From: Planctomycetales bacterium
Lineage (GTDB): Bacteria > Planctomycetota > Phycisphaerae > SM23-33
DNA: 8,362 bases
Assembly (NCBI GenBank): GCA_030631085.1
Contig: DAOVLV010000059.1
Span: forward strand, 1-8,362
Direction of reading: 5' to 3'
Of this stretch, positions 1 through 5,613 are shown piece by piece; the first letter of the stretch is position 1; each line of letters starts with the position of its first letter. The position numbers were made by a program, and so were the translations under genes. The notes below the pieces were generated by a model. It was not told the DNA's origin and searched no databases. It saw only the letters and a program-made list of their open reading frames with translations.

Positions 1-969
1 AATAAGCAGGAGGCCCTCATCGGCGCGGGTGTCGGCGAGGCGAAGATCGCCATAAACCGCTGGATACCCACGCCCGACGGCCCAGCCGGGGCCAGGTGGG
101 CGCCCAATCCCGAAGGCCCCGTCGATCACGCCGTCGATGTGCTGAGGGTGGACGACAAGGACGGCAGGCGGATGGCGATACTGGTCGGCTATGCCGCACA
201 CTCCTCCGTGCTGGGCGCTAAAACCAGGTGCTATTCAAGCGATTATCCCGGGATGATGCGGAGCGTTATCGAGAAAATGTACGACGGCGAGGTAATCGCT
301 ATGTTCGCCGCGGGCGCAGGCGGCGATATCAAGATATCCTCCCTGAATGAAGACGGCTCGGATTTCAAATACGGCGACCGGGAAGACCTGCGGCGATTCG
401 GGACGATCCTTGCCGCAGAAGCGGTCAGGGTCGCTGAAGAGATACAGACCCGCCCCGTCGAGAGCCTGAAGGTATCCTCGATGGAGGTTGAACTGCCGCT
501 GTGCGATACGCCGAGCGCGGAACAGATCGAGGCCGAACTCGCCGAACTCCGCCAGGCTGTGCAGCAAGATGAAAAAGACGGAAAACAATTCAACTGGGGA
601 CAGTACCGCCGGATAGTCTGGGCCGAAGGGACGCTCGATGCGCTGAAGAGCGGCGACGTGGCGAGGTCGATCACGGGTGAGGTTCAGGTGCTCCGGCTTG
701 GGGATGAGGCGGTCTTCGTGGCAGTGCCGGGCGAGTTGTTCGTAGAGGTTGGCTTGAGGATCAAGAAAATTGCCGGAGGTGCCGACCGGCCCACGCCTTT
801 TGTTTCCGCCTATTCCAATGCCTACGTCGGCTATCTTCCCTCTGCCGTCAGTTGCCGCGAAGACGGCGATAAACTGAGATATGAATGGCATAAATTACTG
901 GGATATCACTCCACGTATTCAGAGGATATGGAGGACGTCCTGGTCGGTGCGGTCGAGAAGTTGCTGTGA
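1..969 (+). CDS. Neutral/alkaline ceramidase-like hydrolase, 3' part (5' end outside window)
   Basis: The frame is open from base 1 to the TGA at 967-969, giving 322 visible residues; the start lies upstream. The visible part resembles the neutral/alkaline non-lysosomal ceramidase N-terminal domain family, common as hypothetical hydrolases in planctomycetes. Matching landmarks are GYAAHSSVLG (His near visible residue 67), SSDYPG (Asp near 81), MFAAGAGGD (Asp near 109) and the C-terminal NAYVGYLPS block followed by an YSEDMEDVLVGAVEKLL ending. Known ceramidases of this family are zinc amidases that cleave the N-acyl bond of ceramide; the substrate here is unknown and need not be a sphingolipid. 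The GGD motif is followed by IKIS rather than the V-(S/N)-P seen in many relatives. Any signal peptide would be in the missing part. The gene converges on coaB with a 99-nt gap. Family assignment is fairly secure, function is not. Confidence 0.72.
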   Translation, partial: NKQEALIGAGVGEAKIAINRWIPTPDGPAGARWAPNPEGPVDHAVDVLRVDDKDGRRMAILVGYAAHSSVLGAKTRCYSSDYPGMMRSVIEKMYDGEVIAMFAAGAGGDIKISSLNEDGSDFKYGDREDLRRFGTILAAEAVRVAEEIQTRPVESLKVSSMEVELPLCDTPSAEQIEAELAELRQAVQQDEKDGKQFNWGQYRRIVWAEGTLDALKSGDVARSITGEVQVLRLGDEAVFVAVPGELFVEVGLRIKKIAGGADRPTPFVSAYSNAYVGYLPSAVSCREDGDKLRYEWHKLLGYHSTYSEDMEDVLVGAVEKLL

Positions 970-991
970 TGTGATCGCTTGAATTAATTGA

Positions 992-1042
992 TGGGTGGCA
1001 CGGTCAATCTGAAGCGAAGCGGAAGATTGACCGTGCCACCCA
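992..1042. repeat. 19-bp perfect hairpin between convergent genes; palindromic element with GAAGCGAAGCGGA loop
   Basis: Bases 992-1010 and 1024-1042 are exact reverse complements (19 bp), separated by the 13-nt loop GAAGCGAAGCGGA (1011-1023). It occupies half of the 99-nt gap between the ceramidase-like stop and the coaB stop. Its position suggests a bidirectional transcription end or mRNA 3' stabiliser for both genes, but there is no T-tract on either side, so it is not a classical intrinsic terminator. The loop matches that of the palindrome inside coaB (1405-1437) at 11 of 13 positions although the arms differ, so I read both as members of one dispersed palindromic family. The rest of the gap shows nothing. 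Confidence 0.85.
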
Positions 1043-1068
1043 ACTATCAGATTATGTGTTACAGAGTA

Positions 1069-1722
1069 TCAGGTGGTCAGCAGTGCGACGATTTCCTTTG
1101 CCAGTTCGGTTTTGGTTCGCCTGGACCATGGCAGGACAAGGCCGGTGGGCGATAGGATGCAGGCTTCGGAGGCGTCGGCGGCCATTGCGGCGGGGGTGTT
1201 GAGGACGACGTAATCGGCGTTCTTTCGCTGCATCTCGTCGCGAGCCTTCGCTTCGGCCTGCTTGACAGGGGCGTCTTCAAGGGCAAAGGCGATGATGATC
1301 TGGCCTTCGCGTTTGCGCGAACCGAGACCGGCCAGGATGTCGTCGGTCGGTTCGAGCGTTATCTGCACAGCCCCGGCGGAGCGCGAAATTTTACCGGTAG
1401 TTGCAGGCTGGGACTCCGCTCCGCTCCGTCCCAGCCTACCGACGGTGAAGTCTCCGACAGCGGCGGCCATTATCAGCGCGTCGCAATCGTCGAAGCGGGT
1501 TTCCAGTGCCTGGGTCAATTCATTCACCGTTACAAAGTGAACGGCCTCGCAGCCGGCGGGCGGTTCAATCGCCACCGGGCCTGTGATTAATGTTACGTCA
1601 TGTCCGGCTGCGGCGGCCTCGGCCGCTGCGGCGTAGCCCATCTTCCCGCTGGAGGCGGTGGTGATGAATCGAACGCTGTCGATGTACTCCCGTGTCGGGC
1701 CGGCTGTAACGATGATTTTCAT
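1069..1722 (-). CDS. coaB: Phosphopantothenate-cysteine ligase (CoaB), stand-alone
   Basis: The 217-residue protein matches the C-terminal half of bacterial CoaBC (Dfp), which joins 4'-phosphopantothenate to cysteine in coenzyme A synthesis using a nucleotide triphosphate (CTP in most bacteria). Visible landmarks are VTAGPTREYIDSVRFITTAS with SGKMG (residues 5-29), the ITGPV strand (46-50), AAAVGDF (86-92), the conserved lysine of GKI (K111), FALEDA, and the N-containing VVLNTP block that corresponds to the family's ICAND-type motif. Residues 96-106 (RLGRSGAESQP) are not family sequence: they are encoded exactly by an in-frame palindromic repeat (see 1405-1437). The ATG at 1722 is 4 nt after the phosphoesterase stop with no strong ribosome site, so translational coupling is likely. 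It is the last gene of the operon. Unlike the usual fused CoaBC, the decarboxylase is a separate gene two positions upstream. Confidence 0.93.
   Translation of the reverse strand: MKIIVTAGPTREYIDSVRFITTASSGKMGYAAAAEAAAAGHDVTLITGPVAIEPPAGCEAVHFVTVNELTQALETRFDDCDALIMAAAVGDFTVGRLGRSGAESQPATTGKISRSAGAVQITLEPTDDILAGLGSRKREGQIIIAFALEDAPVKQAEAKARDEMQRKNADYVVLNTPAAMAADASEACILSPTGLVLPWSRRTKTELAKEIVALLTT
1405..1437 (-). repeat. 33-bp palindromic element inserted in frame in coaB
   Basis: Arms AGGCTGGGAC (1405-1414) and GTCCCAGCCT (1428-1437) pair perfectly over 10 bp around a 13-nt loop that reads GGAGCGGAGCGGA on the coding (-) strand. The 33 bp fall exactly on codon boundaries and encode residues 96-106 of CoaB. 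From memory of E. coli CoaB, about 8 residues separate the AVADY-type motif from the conserved lysine; here there are 18, and removing the 11 encoded codons leaves 7. The loop matches that of the hairpin at 992-1042 at 11 of 13 positions. Insertion of a mobile palindrome is inferred. An analogous known case is the Rickettsia palindromic elements found in frame in protein genes. No target-site duplication is obvious. Confidence 0.8.
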
Positions 1723-1726
1723 TATT

Positions 1727-2518
1727 CTAAAAATCCAGTTTCTTCGGAGGTTTGTCGAGGCGGACGTATTTCTGTGAAATCCAGTCTTCCTGTACCTTGA
1801 AAATTTTGTACCCGTATCCTCGCAGATCCACAGGGCGGAATGTCCCGCCGACGGTATAGATCGTGAAATCGCCGGTGCGGCATTCCCTTGTGAAGTGGGT
1901 GTGCCCAGCCAGGATTACGCGGACGCGATACTTGCGGACGAGCGTCAGCAGACGCTTGCGGGCGGTCGGGTTCATGTTGGTCAGTTTGTGGCGTTCGTTC
2001 TCGGACCGCGTATAGGGCGGAATGTGCAGCAGGATGAAAACGTGCGTCCGCTTGTGCCCCCTTGCGCGGGCGAGGGTTTTTTCCAGCCAGGACCACTGGG
2101 CCTTGACCTCGGCCCGGAAATCCGCGTTTATCGGACTGAAAAAATACATGTCAGTGCTGAGCGTCATGGAGTTGAGGCAGACGAATTCGCAGTTGTTATG
2201 CGTAAAGGCGTAATAGTCTTTGCCGAATCTTTCTCGCCAGGTCTGGAGTGTTTTATGGTCGCGGATGTCGTGGTTTCCCGGTATGAAGTGGATGGGGACC
2301 TCGAATTTCTCCAGGGACGAATTGAGTTCATCCATCATCTTTTCTTTAGACCTGTGTGTCATGTCGCCGGGGATGAGCACGAAGGCGGGTTTGAGACGGT
2401 CAATCTGCCGTTGCTGGCGCTCGACTCGGCGAGTGGTGCCCTTGGAGAATCCGACGTGCGGGTCGCCGGTGAAGATGAAGTAAAACGGCCTGAATGTCTG
2501 TGGTCGCTGAACCTTCAT
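1727..2518 (-). CDS. Calcineurin-like metallophosphoesterase
   Basis: This 263-residue protein has the complete set of calcineurin-like phosphoesterase metal motifs in order: GDPH (residues 18-21), GDMTH (51-55), GNHD (81-84), the LLHIPPY histidine (165) and GHTH (205-208). Such proteins use a two-metal centre to cleave phosphomono- or diesters. The layout resembles the CpdA/Icc group (cyclic nucleotide phosphodiesterases), but the substrate cannot be told from sequence. No signal peptide or membrane segment is seen, so a cytoplasmic enzyme is likely. I chose the ATG at 2518: the frame stays open further upstream, but that stretch overlaps coaC and its translation has no family character. The ribosome site is weak. 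It starts 13 nt after coaC and stops 4 nt before coaB, so it lies between two genes that are normally fused. Confidence 0.87.
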   Translation of the reverse strand: MKVQRPQTFRPFYFIFTGDPHVGFSKGTTRRVERQQRQIDRLKPAFVLIPGDMTHRSKEKMMDELNSSLEKFEVPIHFIPGNHDIRDHKTLQTWRERFGKDYYAFTHNNCEFVCLNSMTLSTDMYFFSPINADFRAEVKAQWSWLEKTLARARGHKRTHVFILLHIPPYTRSENERHKLTNMNPTARKRLLTLVRKYRVRVILAGHTHFTRECRTGDFTIYTVGGTFRPVDLRGYGYKIFKVQEDWISQKYVRLDKPPKKLDF

Positions 2519-2531
2519 GTTCGTTGACTTG

Positions 2532-3116
2532 TTATAATCCGCTACGATTTTCAAGTAATGTTTCGGCGGCAGCGAGGATTTCGTCCGGTTCCGCCATTCT
2601 TCCTGCGCCGATGGTTCCGCAGGCGAGGCGACCTTCATTGGGGCCGACGATATGGACGCCGCGCTCCGTGAGTTTTTGGACATTGTCCTGAGTAGGGGCG
2701 GCTAGCCACATTCGCGTGTTCATTGCCGGGGCGATGAGTATCTCGCAGGTTCCGCAGGCCGACAGCGCCAGTGTCGATACCAGGTCATCGGCGATCCCGA
2801 CAGCCATTTTTGCGATGATGTCGGCAGTGGCGGGGGCGACGATCATTACGTCGGCCCGTTCGGTCAGCGAGAGATGCTGGGGCTGGTGATTTTCGCCTGC
2901 CTGCCAGAGCGAAGTATAGACCTCTCTGCCTGTGAGGGTCCCAAAGGTCAGCGGCGTGATGAAACGCCCTGCGGCATCTGTCATGGCGACGGTAACACCG
3001 GTGCCGGCCTGGGTCAGTTTGCTCGCCAGGTCGGCGGACTTATAGCAGGCGATGCCGCCGGTTACACACAGCAGCACCTCCGCGTTTTCCAGCGAGTTGT
3101 TGTTTTCGCCGGTCAT
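2532..3116 (-). CDS. coaC: Phosphopantothenoylcysteine decarboxylase (CoaC), stand-alone
   Basis: The 194-residue flavoprotein corresponds to the N-terminal half of CoaBC, which decarboxylates 4'-phosphopantothenoylcysteine to 4'-phosphopantetheine with FMN. It shows the VTGGIACYKSADL nucleotide-binding start (residues 18-30), the catalytic histidine in QHLSLTERAD (H81, equivalent to E. coli H75), the VAPATADIIAKMAVGIADDL stretch, the PAMNTRMW substrate motif (N133) and the active-site-lid cysteine in GRLACG (C166, equivalent to C158). All key residues are present, so it should be active. The protein ends at SGL without running into a CoaB domain: a TAA at 2532-2534 closes it and the phosphoesterase follows. 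It begins 19 nt after rpoZ, a usual neighbour of coaBC. No clear ribosome site precedes the ATG at 3116. Confidence 0.94.
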   Translation of the reverse strand: MTGENNNSLENAEVLLCVTGGIACYKSADLASKLTQAGTGVTVAMTDAAGRFITPLTFGTLTGREVYTSLWQAGENHQPQHLSLTERADVMIVAPATADIIAKMAVGIADDLVSTLALSACGTCEILIAPAMNTRMWLAAPTQDNVQKLTERGVHIVGPNEGRLACGTIGAGRMAEPDEILAAAETLLENRSGL

Positions 3117-3135
3117 CGTTTGGAACTCTGAAGAG

Positions 3136-3384
3136 TCATTTTCTTTCGGGAATGCTGATGATCTTTTCCGGCAGGGGTATGTCGGAATTGTCGTAGTCGA
3201 TAGCGATCTTGTCGTCGAGAATTTCCTGGATGACTACTTCCATATCGGTCATGCCTTCGGTCCGTTCCACCAGCGGCCTGGAACCTTCGAGCAGTTCAGT
3301 CCAGCGTTTCATAATCAGCGCGGTGAGTTTGAACCGCCCGCCGACCTTATAGACCAGATCGTCGCTTTTTAGTGCCTCAATCAT
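3136..3384 (-). CDS. rpoZ: RNA polymerase omega subunit
   Basis: This 82-residue protein sits exactly where omega is expected, between gmk and coaBC. Its N-terminal half has the omega pattern in which a short acidic lead (IEALKSDDLVYKVGG) is followed by the RFKLTALIMKRWTELLEGSRP helix, matching the family's (N)RF-L---A-KRA-QL-G motif. Omega binds the beta' subunit and assists polymerase assembly. The second half (EVVIQEILDDKIAI) matches the helix of longer omega proteins. The canonical A-KRA segment reads LIMKRW, so similarity is modest and context carries part of the call. The start codon overlaps the gmk stop in an ATGA arrangement (4 nt shared), which implies coupled translation. Confidence 0.85.
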   Translation of the reverse strand: MIEALKSDDLVYKVGGRFKLTALIMKRWTELLEGSRPLVERTEGMTDMEVVIQEILDDKIAIDYDNSDIPLPEKIISIPERK

Positions 3385-3989
3385 TTCTGTGTTTGCTCCT
3401 TGACTAAATCAACGACTTGGCGGGTTGCCCGGTCCAGGTCGTCGTTGACAATCATATGATTATATATCCCGCTGCCCGTAGCGACACACATTTCTTCGGC
3501 TGCCCGGGCGTATCTCCGTTCAATGTCCCGCTGTGATTCGGTTCCTCTGTCGGTCAGCCGTCGTTTCAGTTCGTCTTCATCGGGCGGGCCTATGAAGATA
3601 AATGTCGCTTCGGGCAACTTCTGATGCACCTGCCGGCTCCCTTCTATGTCGATTTCGAGGATAACGGTTTTTCCCGCCGATAGCGCTTCGGTTACGGGTT
3701 TTTCCGGCGTACCGTAATAATCGCCGAAGACTTCAGCCCATTCCAGCAATTGTCCTTCGGCGATCATTTTTTCAAACGTCGCCCGGCCCACGAAGTGATA
3801 TTCGCAGCCGTCTGTTTCGTTCGGACGCCGGTTTCGTGTAGTGGCGGAGACGCTGAAGAATGCGCCCGTTTGCCGAATCACCTCGCGGACGATTGTGCTT
3901 TTACCGACACCGCTGGGTCCGGCGATTACAATTAAACAATCGGCATTCGGCATTCGGCATTCGGCATTTGTAGTTTTTTCTTTGTTCAT
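3381..3989 (-). CDS. gmk: Guanylate kinase with repeat-encoded N-terminal extension
   Basis: Guanylate kinase phosphorylates GMP to GDP with ATP. Visible motifs are the P-loop GPSGVGKST, the GMP-binding SVSATTRNRRPNETDG segment and the following YHFV, the LLEWAEVFGDYYGTP block, VILEIDIEGSRQV, IFIGPP, the lid RRLTDRGTESQRDIERR and the C-terminal IVNDDLDRA. From the ATG at 3989 the protein is 202 residues. Its first 18 or so (MNKEKTTNAECRMPNADC) are mostly encoded by four copies of a 7-nt repeat and have no counterpart in typical guanylate kinases, which reach the P-loop strand about 6 residues after the start. An internal ATG at 3953 would give the usual length, but it lies inside the repeat without a ribosome site. 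Starts at 4007 or 4004 (after a GAGG) are also open. The start is therefore uncertain; the enzyme identity is not. The stop overlaps rpoZ. Confidence 0.95.
   Translation of the reverse strand: MNKEKTTNAECRMPNADCLIVIAGPSGVGKSTIVREVIRQTGAFFSVSATTRNRRPNETDGCEYHFVGRATFEKMIAEGQLLEWAEVFGDYYGTPEKPVTEALSAGKTVILEIDIEGSRQVHQKLPEATFIFIGPPDEDELKRRLTDRGTESQRDIERRYARAAEEMCVATGSGIYNHMIVNDDLDRATRQVVDLVKEQTQK
3942..3968. repeat. Heptanucleotide tandem repeat (GGCATTC, four copies) inside gmk 5' end
   Basis: GGCATT occurs at 3942, 3949, 3956 and 3963 on the + strand with an exact 7-nt step. On the coding strand it reads AATGCCG repeated and is translated as part of NAECRMPNAD at the start of Gmk. Because 7 is not a multiple of 3, each copy is read in a different frame. 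The same unit is present in the opposite orientation at 4048-4067, on the other side of the gmk start region. Confidence 0.9.
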
Positions 3990-4047
3990 CGACCTGACAC
4001 CCATCATGCCTCGACGAGTTAAAGTTTTTCATTCCGGTAGATTCACC

Positions 4048-4067
4048 AATGCCTAATGCCCAATGCC
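4048..4067. repeat. Heptanucleotide tandem repeat (AATGCCN, three copies) upstream of gmk
   Basis: AATGCC occurs at 4048, 4055 and 4062 on the + strand with an exact 7-nt step; the seventh base varies. It is the inverse complement of the array at 3942-3968. In the gmk transcript the two arrays could pair as three blocks of 6 bp separated by single mismatches, enclosing all candidate upstream gmk start codons (4007, 4004, 3989). The remainder of the yicC-gmk gap (3990-4078) shows no clear promoter or terminator. Confidence 0.85.
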
Positions 4068-4078
4068 CGGTCCCTGTT

Positions 4079-4963
4079 TCATTCCACGTTTTGCACTTGT
4101 TCTTTTATGCGGTCGATGGCGGTCTTTATTTCCACCACATCCATTGCGATTTGACCGTCGTTTGACTTTGATGCGATAGTGTTGGCTTCGCGGAGCATTT
4201 CCTGTGCGAGGAAATCGAGTTTTCTACCGGCCTGTTCGTTGTTCCCGACTATTTTGCGGAACTGTTCGATATGCCCGCCCAGGCGCGAAAGTTCCTCGGC
4301 GATGTCGCATCGCTCAGCGAAAATCGCAACCTCTCTGGCAAGAGTCTGTTCGTCGAGATTCAGTTCGGACGATGCGATCAGTTCGCTCACTCGGCGCTTC
4401 AGGCGTTCGTGATATTCCCGGACGACCTGGTCGGTTCGTCCAGACACGTCGGCGAGGTGCTTCTCAGTGATGTCGCATTGAGCGAGCAGGTCGGCGGCGA
4501 TAACCTTGCCTTCATCTGTCCGCATAACAATAAGGGCGTCGATGGCTTCATCGGCGAGTTTGAGTATTTCCGATTTGACCTCTTCGGAGAGGCTTTCGGC
4601 GCCGGGCGGGCTGCAAATGCCCGGAAGTTGCAGCAGGCTGGCGAGGTCCACGGTGATATTCACGTCGATCTGGTCGGGCCTGATGATGTCAAGTTGTTCG
4701 ATATACCGTTCAAGGACGGGCATATTAATCTGCGGCGCTGCTTCGGACGACGTAGCCGTCATTCTCATGGCGAACTGGACGCTTCCCCGATTGAGGCAGG
4801 ACCGAAGACGACGGTCAATCTCGACTTCCAGGTGCGACCACAAATCCGGCAGGCGAATAATGGCCTTGAAATATCGACTGTTGACCGAGCGGATTTCGAC
4901 GGAGTACCGTGCGCCGGCGATTTCCCGGCTTTGGGCTCCGAAACCTGTCATTGATTTAATCAT
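4079..4963 (-). CDS. yicC: YicC/YloC family endoribonuclease
   Basis: The 294-residue protein matches the YicC family end to end. It starts with the hallmark MIKSMTGFG, followed by EIRSVNSRYFKAIIRLP and the RRLRSCLNRGSV segment, and ends in the conserved block FLAQEMLREANTIASKSNDG and VEIKTAIDRIKEQVQNVE, with the final QVQNVE matching the family's invariant C terminus. Members act on RNA: E. coli YicC has been described as an endoribonuclease affecting small RNA stability. Length is normal (about 290). An AAGGA ribosome site (4973-4977) lies 9 nt before the ATG at 4963. The gene sits next to gmk-rpoZ-coaC, its usual company in many bacteria, 36 nt after secG. Confidence 0.95.
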   Translation of the reverse strand: MIKSMTGFGAQSREIAGARYSVEIRSVNSRYFKAIIRLPDLWSHLEVEIDRRLRSCLNRGSVQFAMRMTATSSEAAPQINMPVLERYIEQLDIIRPDQIDVNITVDLASLLQLPGICSPPGAESLSEEVKSEILKLADEAIDALIVMRTDEGKVIAADLLAQCDITEKHLADVSGRTDQVVREYHERLKRRVSELIASSELNLDEQTLAREVAIFAERCDIAEELSRLGGHIEQFRKIVGNNEQAGRKLDFLAQEMLREANTIASKSNDGQIAMDVVEIKTAIDRIKEQVQNVE

Positions 4964-4999
4964 ATAGGTTGATCCTTGTTTTAGCGGTGCCAGGTAAGT

Positions 5000-5548
5000 T
5001 CAGTTTGGTTTCGTATCGGTCTGTGCGGGCGCCGGTCTGGTGGTTGCCGCCGGACCCGTGGTTGTTGTCGAAGGATGGGGGTATTCGCCGATTTTTATGT
5101 CGCTGTTTTTCCACCTGCGGTGAAATGCGCGTGCCTTGAGCGTCGTGTCCGGTGAGATGTAGATTGGCGTTCCGTATTTCCGCGATTTACGTGTCGGTTC
5201 GCTACCGTCGATTGTATAGTAAATGTTCACCTTTGGCGCGTTGCAGGTAATCGTTACCCGTATGGCCTTGGCAATAGGCTTTGGTTCCGGGTAAAAGACC
5301 GGCGTAGGAAGTGGCAGTTTTTCTCCGCCCTGGAACAGTTTTGTCGCTCCTATCGCCAGCAGCAGGAATATGCCGACCAGTACGATTGTTATCCAGGTGA
5401 ACACGTCGCCGGTTCGCGTACCGAAGGCGGATTGTCCTCCTCCGCCGAGGATACCGCCCAAGCCGCCGCCACGCCCCTTCTGGAGCAAGACGACGATTAC
5501 CAGAAGAATACAAATAACAATAAATATAATCGCCCAAAACATAGTCAT
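5000..5548 (-). CDS. secG: SecG translocon subunit fused to a chitobiase C-terminal-type domain
   Basis: Residues 1-73 are a normal SecG: first membrane helix about 4-22, the LLQKGRGGGLGG turn with Gly-rich GGGGQSAFG (24-43), second helix about 52-71. SecG assists SecYEG in protein export. Typical SecG ends soon after the second helix (roughly 75-110 residues); this protein has 182. Residues about 84-150 match the small beta-sandwich found at the C terminus of chitobiase/beta-hexosaminidase (CHB_HEX_C_1 type), with the hallmark IYYTIDGSEPT (109-119), then GTPIYISPDTTLKARAF (126-142). A Thr/Pro-rich tail ends the protein. In the known E. coli topology both SecG termini face the periplasm, so the added domain would lie on the export side; this is inference. 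An AAGGA at 5558-5562 lies 9 nt before the ATG at 5548. tpiA upstream is the classic neighbour. Confidence 0.9.
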   Translation of the reverse strand: MTMFWAIIFIVICILLVIVVLLQKGRGGGLGGILGGGGQSAFGTRTGDVFTWITIVLVGIFLLLAIGATKLFQGGEKLPLPTPVFYPEPKPIAKAIRVTITCNAPKVNIYYTIDGSEPTRKSRKYGTPIYISPDTTLKARAFHRRWKNSDIKIGEYPHPSTTTTGPAATTRPAPAQTDTKPN

Positions 5549-5563
5549 GTTTATTTTTCCTTA

Positions 5564-5591
5564 TTCAATTGCGGATTGTGGATTACGGATT
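5564..5591. repeat. Heptanucleotide array (NNGGATT) in the tpiA-secG gap
   Basis: On the + strand the units GCGGATT (5571), GTGGATT (5578) and ACGGATT (5585) follow each other with an exact 7-nt step, preceded in phase by TTCAATT (5564). It fills much of the 65-nt gap between the tpiA stop and the secG start. The secG ribosome site (5558-5562) lies directly beside it. No inverted partner was found nearby. Confidence 0.75.
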
Positions 5592-5613
5592 TCCGCTTTC
5601 GCGTCGTTCGCGG

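Noticed and set aside
235..891. Long antisense open frames across the ceramidase-like gene
   Set aside because: They mirror the codon pattern of the + strand gene and their translations show no family motifs.
992..1042. Classical intrinsic terminator
   Set aside because: The stem is strong but no T-tract follows on either strand, so it is listed as a repeat hairpin only.
2519..2683. Longer phosphoesterase start at 2683 adding 55 residues
   Set aside because: The added stretch is coaC coding sequence read in another frame; the conserved domain begins shortly after the ATG at 2518.
4271..4954. A 227-codon + strand open frame antisense to yicC
   Set aside because: It is fully covered by the well-conserved yicC reading frame and has no ribosome site or recognisable domain.
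4964..4999. Repeat or promoter in the secG-yicC gap
   Set aside because: Only the yicC ribosome site was found in these 36 nt.
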